The notes below the pieces were generated by a model. That model worked only from the letters and a program-made list of their open reading frames with translations. It had not been told where the DNA came from and made no database searches. This document shows positions 16,090 through 24,364 of a stretch of DNA of 34,202 bases, one piece after another. Both the position numbers and the translations under genes were made by a program. The DNA is taken from NCBI RefSeq assembly GCF_004341365.1, contig NZ_SLXH01000033.1, positions 1-34,202 of the forward strand, written 5' to 3'. Each line of letters opens with the position of its first letter. The first letter of the stretch is position 1. The DNA comes from Simplicispira metamorpha (GTDB taxonomy: Bacteria > Pseudomonadota > Gammaproteobacteria > Burkholderiales > Burkholderiaceae_C).

Positions 16090-17479
16090 AGATGCCTTTG
16101 CTGCGCAGCATTGGACGCAGTTCATGGCAGGTGCGCGCGCGCGCTTGGCCGATGGCGTGCCGCTGGAGACGCGCGGCACCCTGACTCGCCTGACCGGACT
16201 GGTGCTGGAGGCCTCGGGCATCCGTGTGCCGGTGGGCTCGCAGTGCATGCTGCAAATGCCGGGTCAGGAGCCGGTGCTGGCCGAGGTGGTGGGTTTTTCT
16301 GACGACCGTGCCTTTTTGATGCCAGCGGGCGATGTCCACGGTATGTCCAGTGGGGCCAGTGTGGTGCCAGCACCGCCGTATGTCCCGAGGCCACGTTTGG
16401 GTGAGCCCTCGCGGCCTGTCAGCCAAGTGGGCATGTTGCGTTTGCCCATGGGTGATGGTTTGCTGGGGCGCGTGGTGGACTCGCAAGGACTGCCGCTGGA
16501 CCACGGCGGGCCGGTGCTGGATGTGGCGGCCGAGCCCATGGATCGCCGTCCCATCAACGCCATGGACCGTGACCCGGTGCGCGCACCGCTGGACACTGGG
16601 GTGCGCGCCATCAATGCGCTGCTCACGGTGGGGCGGGGTCAGCGCTTGGGGCTGTTTGCCGGTTCGGGTGTGGGTAAGAGCGTGCTGTTGGGCATGATGG
16701 CTCGCTATACCCAGGCCGATGTGATCGTGGTGGGGCTGATTGGAGAGCGGGGCCGCGAAGTCAAAGAATTCGTGGAAGATATTTTGGGGGCTGAGGATCG
16801 GGGGCGTGCTGTGGTGGTGGCTGCGCCAGCAGATGCCCCGCCGCTGTTGCGTATGCAGGGTGCGGCGTATGCCACAGCGGTGGCCGAGCATTTTCGGGAC
16901 AAAGGCAAGCATGTATTGCTGCTGATGGACTCGCTCACGCGCTATGCCATGGCACAGCGTGAGATCGCCCTGGCCATTGGCGAGCCACCGGCCACCAAGG
17001 GCTATCCTCCATCGTGCTTTGCCAAGCTGCCAGCGCTGGTGGAGCGCAGCGGTAATGGTCTGCACGGGGTGGGTTCGATTACCGCCTTTTACACCGTACT
17101 CTCCGAGGGCGACGACCAGCAAGACCCGATTGCCGATGCAGCCCGCGCCATTTTGGATGGACATATTGTGTTGTCGCGTGCACTCGCCGAGATGGGGCAC
17201 TTTCCGGCAATTGATATCGAACAGTCGGCATCGCGCGTCATGCACAACGTGGTCAGCCGTGAGCATTTTGAGCTGGCGCGGCAGTTCCGGGCCACCTATT
17301 CGCGCTACCAAAAGAGCCGTGATCTGGTGCAGGTGGGGGCTTACATGAGTGGCTCCGATCCGCAGCTTGATGATGCCATTCGCCGCCAGCCGGCCATGGC
17401 TGCGTTTTTGCAGCAGGGCATGTTTGATGCCTCCTCCATGGATGAGAGTTGCGCTGCCATGGCCCAGGTACTGAGGTAA
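16079..17479 (+). CDS. fliI: Flagellum-specific ATP synthase FliI
   Basis: The 466-residue protein is the export ATPase, related to the F1 beta subunit. It has Walker A AGSGVGKS (about 194-201), [16 protein letters not shown], Walker [19 protein letters not shown] (about 278-295), and [18 protein letters not shown]. The start ATG ATG at 16076/16079 overlaps the end of fliH; 16079 is better placed after GGTGGGGA. A longer open frame from 15986 runs inside fliH and is not family-like. It works with FliH and FliJ to unfold and deliver substrates to the export gate. Confidence 0.97.
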   Translation: MASEDAFAAQHWTQFMAGARARLADGVPLETRGTLTRLTGLVLEASGIRVPVGSQCMLQMPGQEPVLAEVVGFSDDRAFLMPAGDVHGMSSGASVVPAPPYVPRPRLGEPSRPVSQVGMLRLPMGDGLLGRVVDSQGLPLDHGGPVLDVAAEPMDRRPINAMDRDPVRAPLDTGVRAINALLTVGRGQRLGLFAGSGVGKSVLLGMMARYTQADVIVVGLIGERGREVKEFVEDILGAEDRGRAVVVAAPADAPPLLRMQGAAYATAVAEHFRDKGKHVLLLMDSLTRYAMAQREIALAIGEPPATKGYPPSCFAKLPALVERSGNGLHGVGSITAFYTVLSEGDDQQDPIADAARAILDGHIVLSRALAEMGHFPAIDIEQSASRVMHNVVSREHFELARQFRATYSRYQKSRDLVQVGAYMSGSDPQLDDAIRRQPAMAAFLQQGMFDASSMDESCAAMAQVLR

Positions 17480-17495
17480 TGGGAGGGCCGAACCC

Positions 17496-17945
17496 GTGTC
17501 TGCACTGAAAGGCCTGATGGTGGCGGTGGAAGTAGCAGAGCGTCAGCGTGATGCTGCCCGCCAGGGAGTACAGAATGCACGTGCGGCGCACCAGGCTGCC
17601 CAGGGGCAGATGGAGCAGTTGCAGGGGTACGCCAACGAAACCGAAGGCCGCTGGGGTATGCGCGCCGATGCCACGGTGGCCCCGGAGGTGATGTTTCACC
17701 ACTACCAGTTCATGGCGCGTCTGGCCCATGCCATCGGTTTGCAGACCACCGTGGTGCGAGATTACGAAGGGCGTGTGGCAGCAGCGCAACAAGGATTGCT
17801 GCAAACTGAGTTGCGCTTGGCCAGTTTGAAGAAGCTTACCGACAAGCGTCGCCTGGAGCTGGAGCATGCCCAGGCCCGCCGCGACCAAAAGCAGACCGAC
17901 GAACGGGCGGCCTTGCAGTACCGTAAAACATCAAATGGCCTCTAG
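17496..17945 (+). CDS. fliJ: Flagellar export protein FliJ
   Basis: The 149-residue protein is almost entirely coiled-coil, as is FliJ, which sits in the FliI hexamer and escorts chaperones. The start is GTG 17496 with GGGAGGG before it. Charged heptads run through the length (for example VAERQRDAARQGVQNARAAH, and later RRLELEHAQARRDQKQTDE). Position between fliI and fliK is diagnostic, since FliJ sequences diverge quickly. Confidence 0.9.
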   Translation: MSALKGLMVAVEVAERQRDAARQGVQNARAAHQAAQGQMEQLQGYANETEGRWGMRADATVAPEVMFHHYQFMARLAHAIGLQTTVVRDYEGRVAAAQQGLLQTELRLASLKKLTDKRRLELEHAQARRDQKQTDERAALQYRKTSNGL

Positions 17946-17964
17946 CGGGCCGGGAGCAGCGACC

Positions 17965-19338
17965 ATGGAGCAAGTGCGTATATCCAGCCCCCAGGCACCC
18001 CAGGGCAGTGCCCAAGCCAGCCGGGGCAAACCGGCATCTTCGGATGGATTGTCGGCAGCGGCCGGTTCAGGCGAGTTCTTGTCATTGCTGTCGGCGTTGG
18101 GTGGTGAGGTTTTGCAGGATATGTCAGTGTCCGCGTCAGACTTGACTCCATCCACCACTTTATTTGGCGATGCTGCCTTGGCGCTGCCTGGTCAGGATCC
18201 ACTGTTGCCGTTGGCCATTCCTGCAAGTGTGCTGCCGGAGCCTCCTGTCACTGACATGGCTGCTTTGCTGGCCTTGCAGGGCGGCTGGGGCGGTGTTGTA
18301 TCGCCAGGGTCGCAGGTTGTAGCGGTGAGCGGGACAGGTACTGCACCGCAGGTGGGCGCCATCGCACAGTCTGTGTGGGGTGGGAGTGCCTTGGGACTGG
18401 GCAGTGCGCGCAACGCAGGGGGCGGGGGAGAGTTGGGGCTGGTGGCGCAAACGGCTGCGTTCGATACAGCCGCAGAGGAGCCCGTTGCCCATACGGCGCT
18501 CGCGTCTGCGCTGGGGGCGCGGCGCGCTGGTGCACGTGCGCTCGGCGCTGTAGGTACCGGCGATCTGGCTGCGGCCAGCGTCGCGCTGAAAGCAGGTGCC
18601 AGTGATCGCCAAGTGCTGGCGATTGGAGGAGGCTCTGGCGCACCGACAGCCTCAGTACCGCCGATCGGTGCATCTGCCTTGGCGTCCTCTGATCGTCGGG
18701 AGTCTGCTGCTACCGCAGTGCCAGCAGGGCAGCCGCAGGCAGACATGGCGTTGGTAGCACCTGGCCCTGCCGCGCTGGGCGCGCCCGAATGGTTGCGCGG
18801 TGGACAAGGTCTTGCGCGTGGCAGCGAGGGGATTGCGCCGTTGGCGGGTGCAGGTAGTCAGGGCACCTCAGCTGCGTCCGCACCATTGCCCGATTCAGCT
18901 GAAGTGGGTCAGCCTTTTGACCCGTCTGCTGCGCTGGGGCCTGAAGACACTGTAGCGGAACAGGTGGCGTACTGGGTTAGCCAGAATATCCAGAATGCCG
19001 AACTGACGGTGGAACACGCTGGTCATCCGGTGGAGGTGAGTGTGGCGCTTACGGGCAAGGAGGCACATGTCACTTTCCGCAGCGACCAAGGCCAGACTCG
19101 TGAATTGCTGGATGCTAGCGTGGACCAGCTGCGTGAACTGCTTGGCCGTGAGGGATTGGAGTTGTCTGGCGTCACGGTGGGCCATTCGGGGGGACAGGGG
19201 GGGCAGTCGGGAGAGGCAGGCGCACAGCGTGAGGGCCAGCGTGGCGCTCGCCAAGTGACTGTACAAGTTCCTGGCATTGCTGCCAGTGGTCAGCGCTCTG
19301 CGGTGCTAACCGATAAGGCTGTGGATGTTTTTGTCTAG
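17965..19338 (+). CDS. fliK: Flagellar hook-length control protein FliK
   Basis: The 457-residue product has the FliK layout: a long, poorly conserved Ala/Gly/Ser-rich N-terminal ruler region and a compact C-terminal substrate-switch domain (about 345-420). The latter includes NAELTVEHAGHPVEVSVALT, VTFRSDQGQTRELLDASVDQ and LRELLGREGLELSGVTV. ATG 17965 is preferred, with GGGAG nine bases ahead; a frame from 17866 lies inside fliJ. FliK measures hook length and tells FlhB to switch export from hook to filament subunits. The N-terminal region could not be aligned by eye with known proteins. Confidence 0.88.
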   Translation: MEQVRISSPQAPQGSAQASRGKPASSDGLSAAAGSGEFLSLLSALGGEVLQDMSVSASDLTPSTTLFGDAALALPGQDPLLPLAIPASVLPEPPVTDMAALLALQGGWGGVVSPGSQVVAVSGTGTAPQVGAIAQSVWGGSALGLGSARNAGGGGELGLVAQTAAFDTAAEEPVAHTALASALGARRAGARALGAVGTGDLAAASVALKAGASDRQVLAIGGGSGAPTASVPPIGASALASSDRRESAATAVPAGQPQADMALVAPGPAALGAPEWLRGGQGLARGSEGIAPLAGAGSQGTSAASAPLPDSAEVGQPFDPSAALGPEDTVAEQVAYWVSQNIQNAELTVEHAGHPVEVSVALTGKEAHVTFRSDQGQTRELLDASVDQLRELLGREGLELSGVTVGHSGGQGGQSGEAGAQREGQRGARQVTVQVPGIAASGQRSAVLTDKAVDVFV

Positions 19339-19504
19339 GCGCTGACCTGTTTGCATGCAGGGGCGCGGTGGAATGCCAGTGGTTTATGCTTTTATTCTGG
19401 CTATTATGGGGGGCTGCATGTTGAATAATGCAGTCCATCACCCATAGGCTTGTGCGCGTCTAAAGCGCGTCGGCCCCTTCTGCTTGTCGCAAGGAATATC
19501 CAAC
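19339..19504. other. Intergenic region between fliK and fliL
   Basis: This 166-base stretch is more AT-rich than its flanks, with GGTTTATGCTTTTATTCTGG and TATTAT near 19411, so a sigma-70-type promoter for fliL is possible but not convincing. A small inverted repeat, CTGCAT with ATGCAG, lies at about 19423-19440. No terminator with a T-run was seen. Confidence 0.3.
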
Positions 19505-20068
19505 GTGTCGACCCCCGCCCCGGCCGCCGAGCCCGCCACCAAGCCTGCCAAGAGCAAGAAGCTTCTCCTTATTGGCGGGGTGCTGCTGCTGTTGCTGATC
19601 GTCGCTGGTGGTGCTGCTGCTTGGTTCATGTCGCAAAAACAAGCGCTGGATGAGAACGGAGAGCCTATCGCCGCTGCACCCAAAGCTGCGGTAGCGCCGA
19701 CCTTTTTGCCATTAGAAAACATGGTGGTCAATTTGGCCGACCCCGGGGGCGATCGCTTTGTGCAGCTGGGTATTACGTTGGAGCTTGCAGATGACAAAAC
19801 AGCAGACAAGGTCAAACAGTACATGCCCAGTGTCCGCAGTAGCATTTTGATGCTGCTGTCGCAGCGCACTGCAGAAGACCTTTTGCTTCTGGAGGGGAAG
19901 GAAAAGCTGGCGCTGGATATTCAGCGCGAGGTGGCCCGCCCTCTGGGTTTCCGGGCCAACGAAGCACGCAATGCGCGTCCTGCGGATGCGGAAGGCGATG
20001 ATCCGCCTCCGCGCAGGCAGCAAAATCCAGTTCGACGCGTTCTGTTTTCCAGCTTTATCATTCAATAA
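19505..20068 (+). CDS. fliL: Flagellar basal-body protein FliL
   Basis: The 187-residue protein has a short Ala/Pro/Lys N-terminus, one membrane helix (KLLLIGGVLLLLLIVAGGAA, about 20-40), and a periplasmic FliL domain (PLENMVVNLADPGGDRFVQL, later RSSILMLLSQRTAEDLLLLE). FliL surrounds and stabilises the stators. GTG 19505 is chosen because AAGGA lies about 11 bases upstream; TTG 19484 would extend it by seven residues. The C-terminus (PRRQQNPVRRVLFSSFIIQ) ends with the usual FSSFIIQ. It follows a 166-base gap and probably begins the fliLMNOPQR operon. Confidence 0.93.
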   Translation: MSTPAPAAEPATKPAKSKKLLLIGGVLLLLLIVAGGAAAWFMSQKQALDENGEPIAAAPKAAVAPTFLPLENMVVNLADPGGDRFVQLGITLELADDKTADKVKQYMPSVRSSILMLLSQRTAEDLLLLEGKEKLALDIQREVARPLGFRANEARNARPADAEGDDPPPRRQQNPVRRVLFSSFIIQ

Positions 20069-20087
20069 CGCTGGTGAGGTTGCGGCG

Positions 20088-21092
20088 ATGAGCGAATCAT
20101 TTTTATCCCAGGAAGAAGTCGATGCCCTGCTGGAAGGGGTGACTGGCGAGAGCCAGAAAAACTCCGAAGAGGTGCATGAAGACGGTGAAGTCCGCCGTTA
20201 CGATATTTCCAGCCAAGAGCGCATTGTTCGTGGGCGCATGCCGACGATGGAAATCGTCAACGAGCGCTTTGCCCGGAACTTCCGTATTGGCTTGTTCAAT
20301 TTCATACGCCGCAGTCCCGAAATTTCGGTGGGAACGGTGGCGGTGCAGCGTTACAGCGCGTTCTTGCGTGAACTGGCGGTACCCACCAATTTCAACATTG
20401 TGGCCATCCGGCCCCTGCGTGGTAACGGCCTGATTGTGTGTGAGCCGTCGCTGGTCTTCGGCATTATCGATACTTTGTTTGGTGGTGTGGGCAAGTTCCA
20501 GACACGTATTGAAGGGCGCGATTTTTCGCCTACCGAGCAGCGCATCATCAATCGGCTGGTTGATGTGATTTGTGCAGAGTACAAAAAAGCTTGGCATGGC
20601 ATTTATCCACTAGAGCTTGAGTACCAGCGTTCTGAGATGCAGCCCCAGTTTGCCAACATTGCAACGCCCAGCGAAATTGTGGTGTCTACCGCATTCCAGC
20701 TAGAGATTGGCGATTTGGCGGGCGCTATCCATATCTGCATGCCTTATGCCACGCTGGAGCCTATCCGTGATGTGCTTTATTCATCTACCCAGGGTGACTC
20801 CATTGAAGTGGATCGTCGCTGGGTGCGCGTGTTGACGCGTGAAATTCAGTCGGCAGAAGTGACGCTGGTGGTCGAGTTGGCGCGTGCTGATGCGACTGTG
20901 GAGCAGCTGTTGGCCATGAAGCCTGGTGACTTTATTGAGTTGGATCGAGAACCCCGTATACGTGCATCCATTGGTGGCGTTCCTGTGTTTGAGTGTCAGT
21001 ACGGCACACACAATGCAAAGTACGCCATTCGCATTGAAGAGTGTTTGCGCACTTCGGATCTGAGCTGGATGGGAGAAAAGAATGGCAAATGA
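20088..21092 (+). CDS. fliM: Flagellar motor switch protein FliM
   Basis: The 334-residue protein is FliM, the C-ring subunit that receives CheY-phosphate. The N-terminal CheY-binding peptide FLSQEEVDALLEGV (5-18) is intact. Also seen are QERIVRGRMPTMEIVNERFA, the CheC-like middle domain and the C-terminal SpoA/surface presentation domain (PGDFIELDREPRIRASIGGV). ATG 20088 fits the family; an open frame from 19971 overlaps fliL. It overlaps fliN by 11 bases. The same peptide pattern recurs at the C-terminus of the CheZ-like protein at 25645-26091. Confidence 0.97.
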   Translation: MSESFLSQEEVDALLEGVTGESQKNSEEVHEDGEVRRYDISSQERIVRGRMPTMEIVNERFARNFRIGLFNFIRRSPEISVGTVAVQRYSAFLRELAVPTNFNIVAIRPLRGNGLIVCEPSLVFGIIDTLFGGVGKFQTRIEGRDFSPTEQRIINRLVDVICAEYKKAWHGIYPLELEYQRSEMQPQFANIATPSEIVVSTAFQLEIGDLAGAIHICMPYATLEPIRDVLYSSTQGDSIEVDRRWVRVLTREIQSAEVTLVVELARADATVEQLLAMKPGDFIELDREPRIRASIGGVPVFECQYGTHNAKYAIRIEECLRTSDLSWMGEKNGK

Positions 21093-21507
21093 AGAAAACA
21101 AGAGCAGTGCCGATGATCCGTTTGCAGGTTGGGCTGAGGCACTCGAAGAGCAAAAAAAAGTAGACGACAAAGATACTGAACAGGGAGGGCCACTCAGCGG
21201 TGAAGCGGTGCGGCCTTTTGCTGCAGCTGGCGATCCGCCGATCAATGACATCAACATGGTGCTGGATATTCCGGTGCAGTTGTCGGTGGAGTTGGGGCGT
21301 ACCAAAGTACCTATCAAGTACATCCTGCAATTGGCCCAAGGCTCTGTTGTGGAATTGGATGCGCTGGCAGGCGAGCCTATGGATGTGCTCGTCAATGGCT
21401 ATTTGATTGCGCAAGGTGAGGTTGTGGTAGTGAACGACAAGTTTGGTATCCGCTTGACAGACGTCGTTACGCCGTCCGAGCGCCTGCGCCGGGTCAGCCG
21501 TGGATAG
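21082..21507 (+). CDS. fliN: Flagellar motor switch protein FliN
   Basis: The 141-residue protein is FliN, the bottom of the C-ring. Its variable acidic N-terminus (about 1-55) leads into the conserved SpoA domain: INMVLDIPVQLSVELGRTKV, then ILQLAQGSVVELDALAGEPM and VNGYLIAQGEVVVVNDKFGI. It starts within the last 11 bases of fliM and its stop lies seven or eight bases before or after the two candidate fliO starts. Confidence 0.96.
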   Translation: MANEENKSSADDPFAGWAEALEEQKKVDDKDTEQGGPLSGEAVRPFAAAGDPPINDINMVLDIPVQLSVELGRTKVPIKYILQLAQGSVVELDALAGEPMDVLVNGYLIAQGEVVVVNDKFGIRLTDVVTPSERLRRVSRG

Positions 21508-21514
21508 TGGTGGC

Positions 21515-21862
21515 ATGTCGCAGGCTTTGACAGCCGTGGTGCTGTTTGTCGGCGCCGTAGCTATGTTGCCGTGGCTGGTTCGGTACCTACAGCAGCGCCG
21601 CGTTGTAGCGCAGGCTGGTTTGGGGATGGCGGCGCGTGTATTGTCGGCGGTCGCGGTGGGGCCGCACCAGCGTGTGGTGACTGTAGAAGTCGGCCCGGAT
21701 GGTGCAAGGGTCTGCTTGGTCTTGGGTGTTACAGCACAACAGGTGAGTTGTTTGCATGTGCTCCAACCTACAGTGCCTATACCCCCGGTGGGCAGTTTTA
21801 CCCAAGTTATGGCGCAGGCGACGCAATCCGACGCTTATGGCGAAGAAAGTCGCCATGTTTAA
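21515..21862 (+). CDS. fliO: Flagellar biosynthesis protein FliO
   Basis: The 115-residue protein is FliO, the small membrane protein that helps assemble FliP rings. It has a single N-terminal membrane helix (ALTAVVLFVGAVAMLPWLV, about 4-22) and a short cytoplasmic domain with VGPHQRVVTVEVGPDGARV and LVLGVTAQQVSCLHVL. ATG 21515 is chosen; GTG 21500, overlapping fliN, is the alternative and gives 120 residues. FliO is weakly conserved, and position between fliN and fliP makes the call. Confidence 0.85.
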   Translation: MSQALTAVVLFVGAVAMLPWLVRYLQQRRVVAQAGLGMAARVLSAVAVGPHQRVVTVEVGPDGARVCLVLGVTAQQVSCLHVLQPTVPIPPVGSFTQVMAQATQSDAYGEESRHV

Positions 21863-22646
21863 TCGCTGGCGGCTATACGGCATATCTGGTAGAGACTTGC
21901 CGCGTTATTTGGGCTTGCTGGTGCTGTGCATGGCTGGCATGGTTTGGCATATGCCGGTTTGGGCGCAGGCGGCTGGTTCCTTGCCTCTGTTGGTAGGAGC
22001 GGGAGGCCAAGGAACGAGCTTCTCGGTGCCGATACAGACGCTGCTCTTTTTTACGGCCCTGTCATTCTTGCCAGCCATTTTGCTGATGATGACTGGCTTT
22101 ACACGCATTGTCATAGTGTTGTCGTTGCTGCGCCAAGCTTTAGGTACGCAGTCGGCACCACCCAATCAGGTAATTATTGGGCTATCGCTTTTTCTCACCA
22201 TGTTTGTCATGGGCCCTACTTTAGACAAGGTGTATCAGGAAGCCTATTTGCCCTACACCACCAATGCCATCAGCTTTGAGCAGGCGGTAGAAAAGGCAGA
22301 AGCTCCCATGCGACAGTTCATGCTGAAGCAGACGCGGCAGTCTGATTTTTCGCTGTTTGCGCGATTGGCCAAACTTGAATCTTCAACTACTGCAGAGACT
22401 GCGCCCTTAAGGGTTCTGGTGCCTGCTTTTGTAACCAGTGAGCTGAAGTCTGCATTCCAGATAGGGTTCATGATCTTTATCCCTTTTCTGGTTATTGATA
22501 TGGTGGTGTCCAGCATTCTGATGTCTTTGGGCATGATGATGCTGTCACCTGTACTGGTGGCGTTGCCATTCAAACTGATGTTGTTTGTGCTGGCTGATGG
22601 CTGGAATTTGCTGATTGGCTCGCTGGCTGCCAGTTTTGTCACTTAA
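21855..22646 (+). CDS. fliP: Flagellar biosynthetic protein FliP
   Basis: The 263-residue FliP is a core subunit of the type III export gate (FliPQR). It begins with a cleavable signal peptide (YLGLLVLCMAGMVWHMPVWA, then QAAG). It carries QTLLFFTALSFLPAILLMMT, TRIVIVLSLLRQALGTQSAP and FIPFLVIDMVVSSILMSLGM, all family hallmarks. ATG 21855 overlaps the end of fliO; ATG 21837 would add six residues. It is followed by fliQ after 11 bases. Confidence 0.96.
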   Translation: MFNRWRLYGISGRDLPRYLGLLVLCMAGMVWHMPVWAQAAGSLPLLVGAGGQGTSFSVPIQTLLFFTALSFLPAILLMMTGFTRIVIVLSLLRQALGTQSAPPNQVIIGLSLFLTMFVMGPTLDKVYQEAYLPYTTNAISFEQAVEKAEAPMRQFMLKQTRQSDFSLFARLAKLESSTTAETAPLRVLVPAFVTSELKSAFQIGFMIFIPFLVIDMVVSSILMSLGMMMLSPVLVALPFKLMLFVLADGWNLLIGSLAASFVT

Positions 22647-22657
22647 CGGGAGAAAGC

Positions 22658-22927
22658 ATGACTTCGCAAATGGTTCTTACCATAGGGCGTGAGGCGCTGA
22701 CGCTGCTGCTCATGATTGCGATGCCTGTGCTGGGCGTGGTCATGGGCGTGGGCTTGCTGGTGAGTATTTTCCAGGCTGTCACTCAAATTCACGAGGCTAC
22801 CTTGGCTTTTGTGCCCAAATTGATTGCCGCAATGGTGGTGTTTTCTGTTGTTGGCCCATGGATGTTAAGCACGTTGGTGGACTACATCCGACGTACCATT
22901 GAGTCCATTCCAGCGATGATGGGATAG
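22658..22927 (+). CDS. fliQ: Flagellar biosynthetic protein FliQ
   Basis: The 89-residue protein with two membrane helices (LTLLLMIAMPVLGVVMGVGL, and LIAAMVVFSVVGPWMLSTLV) is FliQ, part of the export gate. The family segment SIFQAVTQIHEATLAFVPK links the helices. The length is exactly the family norm. Its stop is directly followed by the GTG of fliR, with no gap. Confidence 0.96.
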   Translation: MTSQMVLTIGREALTLLLMIAMPVLGVVMGVGLLVSIFQAVTQIHEATLAFVPKLIAAMVVFSVVGPWMLSTLVDYIRRTIESIPAMMG

Positions 22928-23713
22928 GTGAGTGGTGCCAAGTTGATCACCTTTTCTGAGGCACAGCTGGTCACGTGGCTGTCTCCGATTCTTTGGCCAT
23001 TTTTACGTGTATTGGCGTTATTTTCTGTAGCGCCAGTGTTTTCGATGCGCGTGATTCCGATGCGCGCCAAGATTGGATTGGCTTTTTTCGTCTCTTTGTG
23101 CGCGCAAACCATGCTGGCGAACCAGCCGGTGGTTCCGTTCAACAGTCCTGCGGCACTGGGTGCTGTCATGCAGCAAGTGGGCGTTGGTCTGGCTCTCGGG
23201 TTTGCTGTGCGTTTGGTATTCGCCTCGGTGGAGCTGGCGGGTGAAATCGTTGGCTTGCAGATGGGGTTGAATTTTGCATCCTTTTTCGATCCGACCAGCA
23301 ATGCACAAGTGAGCGCAGTAGCGCGTTTCTTTGGGCAAATGGCCATGCTGCTGTTTGTAGTCATCAATGGTCATTTACTGCTGATCATGGCGGTCGTGGA
23401 GAGTTTTCGGAGCTTTCCGGTGGATGGAAACTTCTTGCAGGCGCTTGCGCAGATGCGCCTTTATGCGCTGGGAACATCGCTGTTCTCTAGCGCTTTGTGG
23501 ATTGCCTTGCCCATGATGGCGTTGCTATTGTTTGTCAACTTGACGATGGGCATCATCTCGCGTGTTGCTCCCCAGATGAACATTTACGCTGTCGGTTTTC
23601 CGGTCACGTTGACCGTCGGCTTGCTTGGTATTACAGCCACATTGCCCATGTTGGAGCAGCCCGTGCTGACGTTGCTACAGCAAGCCATAGACTTGTTTGC
23701 TGTTCAGCGGTAG
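22928..23713 (+). CDS. fliR: Flagellar biosynthetic protein FliR
   Basis: The 261-residue multi-spanning membrane protein is FliR, the third gate subunit. It shows PFLRVLALFSVAPVFSMRVI, then ELAGEIVGLQMGLNFASFFD, typical of the family, and ends PVLTLLQQAIDLFAVQR. The GTG start abuts the fliQ stop. It is the last gene of the fliLMNOPQR run; a minus-strand regulator ends 21 bases beyond. No terminator is obvious in that short gap. Confidence 0.95.
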   Translation: MSGAKLITFSEAQLVTWLSPILWPFLRVLALFSVAPVFSMRVIPMRAKIGLAFFVSLCAQTMLANQPVVPFNSPAALGAVMQQVGVGLALGFAVRLVFASVELAGEIVGLQMGLNFASFFDPTSNAQVSAVARFFGQMAMLLFVVINGHLLLIMAVVESFRSFPVDGNFLQALAQMRLYALGTSLFSSALWIALPMMALLLFVNLTMGIISRVAPQMNIYAVGFPVTLTVGLLGITATLPMLEQPVLTLLQQAIDLFAVQR

Positions 23714-23734
23714 AGCAGTGCTTTGAACAGGCTA

Positions 23735-24364
23735 TTAAACCAACTGATTGCGTATGGCGTATACGGTGAGCTCAGCATTATTGGTAAGGCCGAGTTTTTC
23801 CAGTACCCGGGAGCGATAGACACTTACGGTTTTGGGGCTGAGCATCAATTCTTCTGCGATTTCAGACAGTCGTCTGCCAGTAGCAATTTTGAGCAGAGTT
23901 TGTAGCTCGCGTTCCGACAACGCTGAGTGGGGCATTTCTGGTACACGTTCTGAAACGCTCTCCGCCAGCATTTGCGCTACTTCCGGGGTAAGGTATTTGC
24001 GTCCTTGCATGATAGTGCGCACTGCCTCTATCAATGCGACAGGGTCAGAGGCTTTGTTGGCATACCCTTGGGCACCAGCGCGCAGACAGCGCACTGCATA
24101 TTGATCCTCCGGGTACATCGAGACAACCAGTACCTTGATTTCTGAGTCTGTCTCGCGCAGACTGGCCAATGCTTCCAGACCGCTACGTCCAGGCATGTTC
24201 AAGTCCAGTAGCAAGACGTCACAGGTTGCCTCACGAAGTATTTCGCGTAATTCGGCATAGCTTCCTGCTTCACCAGTGACTTGAATATCAGGCGCTTCTG
24301 TCAACGTGTCACGGATACCACGACGCACCACTGCATGGTCATCACAGAGTACTACCTGAATCAC
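23735..24364 (-). CDS. NarL/FixJ-type response regulator
   Basis: The 209-residue protein has an N-terminal receiver domain with acidic pair Asp8/Asp9, phospho-acceptor Asp54 (LLLDLNMPG) and Lys104, and a C-terminal LuxR-type helix-turn-helix (about 148-205, ALSERELQTLLKIATGRRLS, later SPKTVSVYRSRVLEKLGL). It should bind DNA when phosphorylated. Its ATG overlaps the stop of the histidine kinase by four bases, so the pair is co-translated. The position between fliR and the che operon, on the opposite strand, suggests a link to motility, but targets cannot be read from the sequence. Confidence 0.92.
   Translation of the reverse strand: MIQVVLCDDHAVVRRGIRDTLTEAPDIQVTGEAGSYAELREILREATCDVLLLDLNMPGRSGLEALASLRETDSEIKVLVVSMYPEDQYAVRCLRAGAQGYANKASDPVALIEAVRTIMQGRKYLTPEVAQMLAESVSERVPEMPHSALSERELQTLLKIATGRRLSEIAEELMLSPKTVSVYRSRVLEKLGLTNNAELTVYAIRNQLV

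Noticed and set aside
15842-17311. A 489-codon minus-strand frame over fliH/fliI
   Set aside because: Rich in His, Arg, Gln and Pro, as expected for the antisense of a GC-rich gene; fliI on the plus strand has all ATPase motifs.
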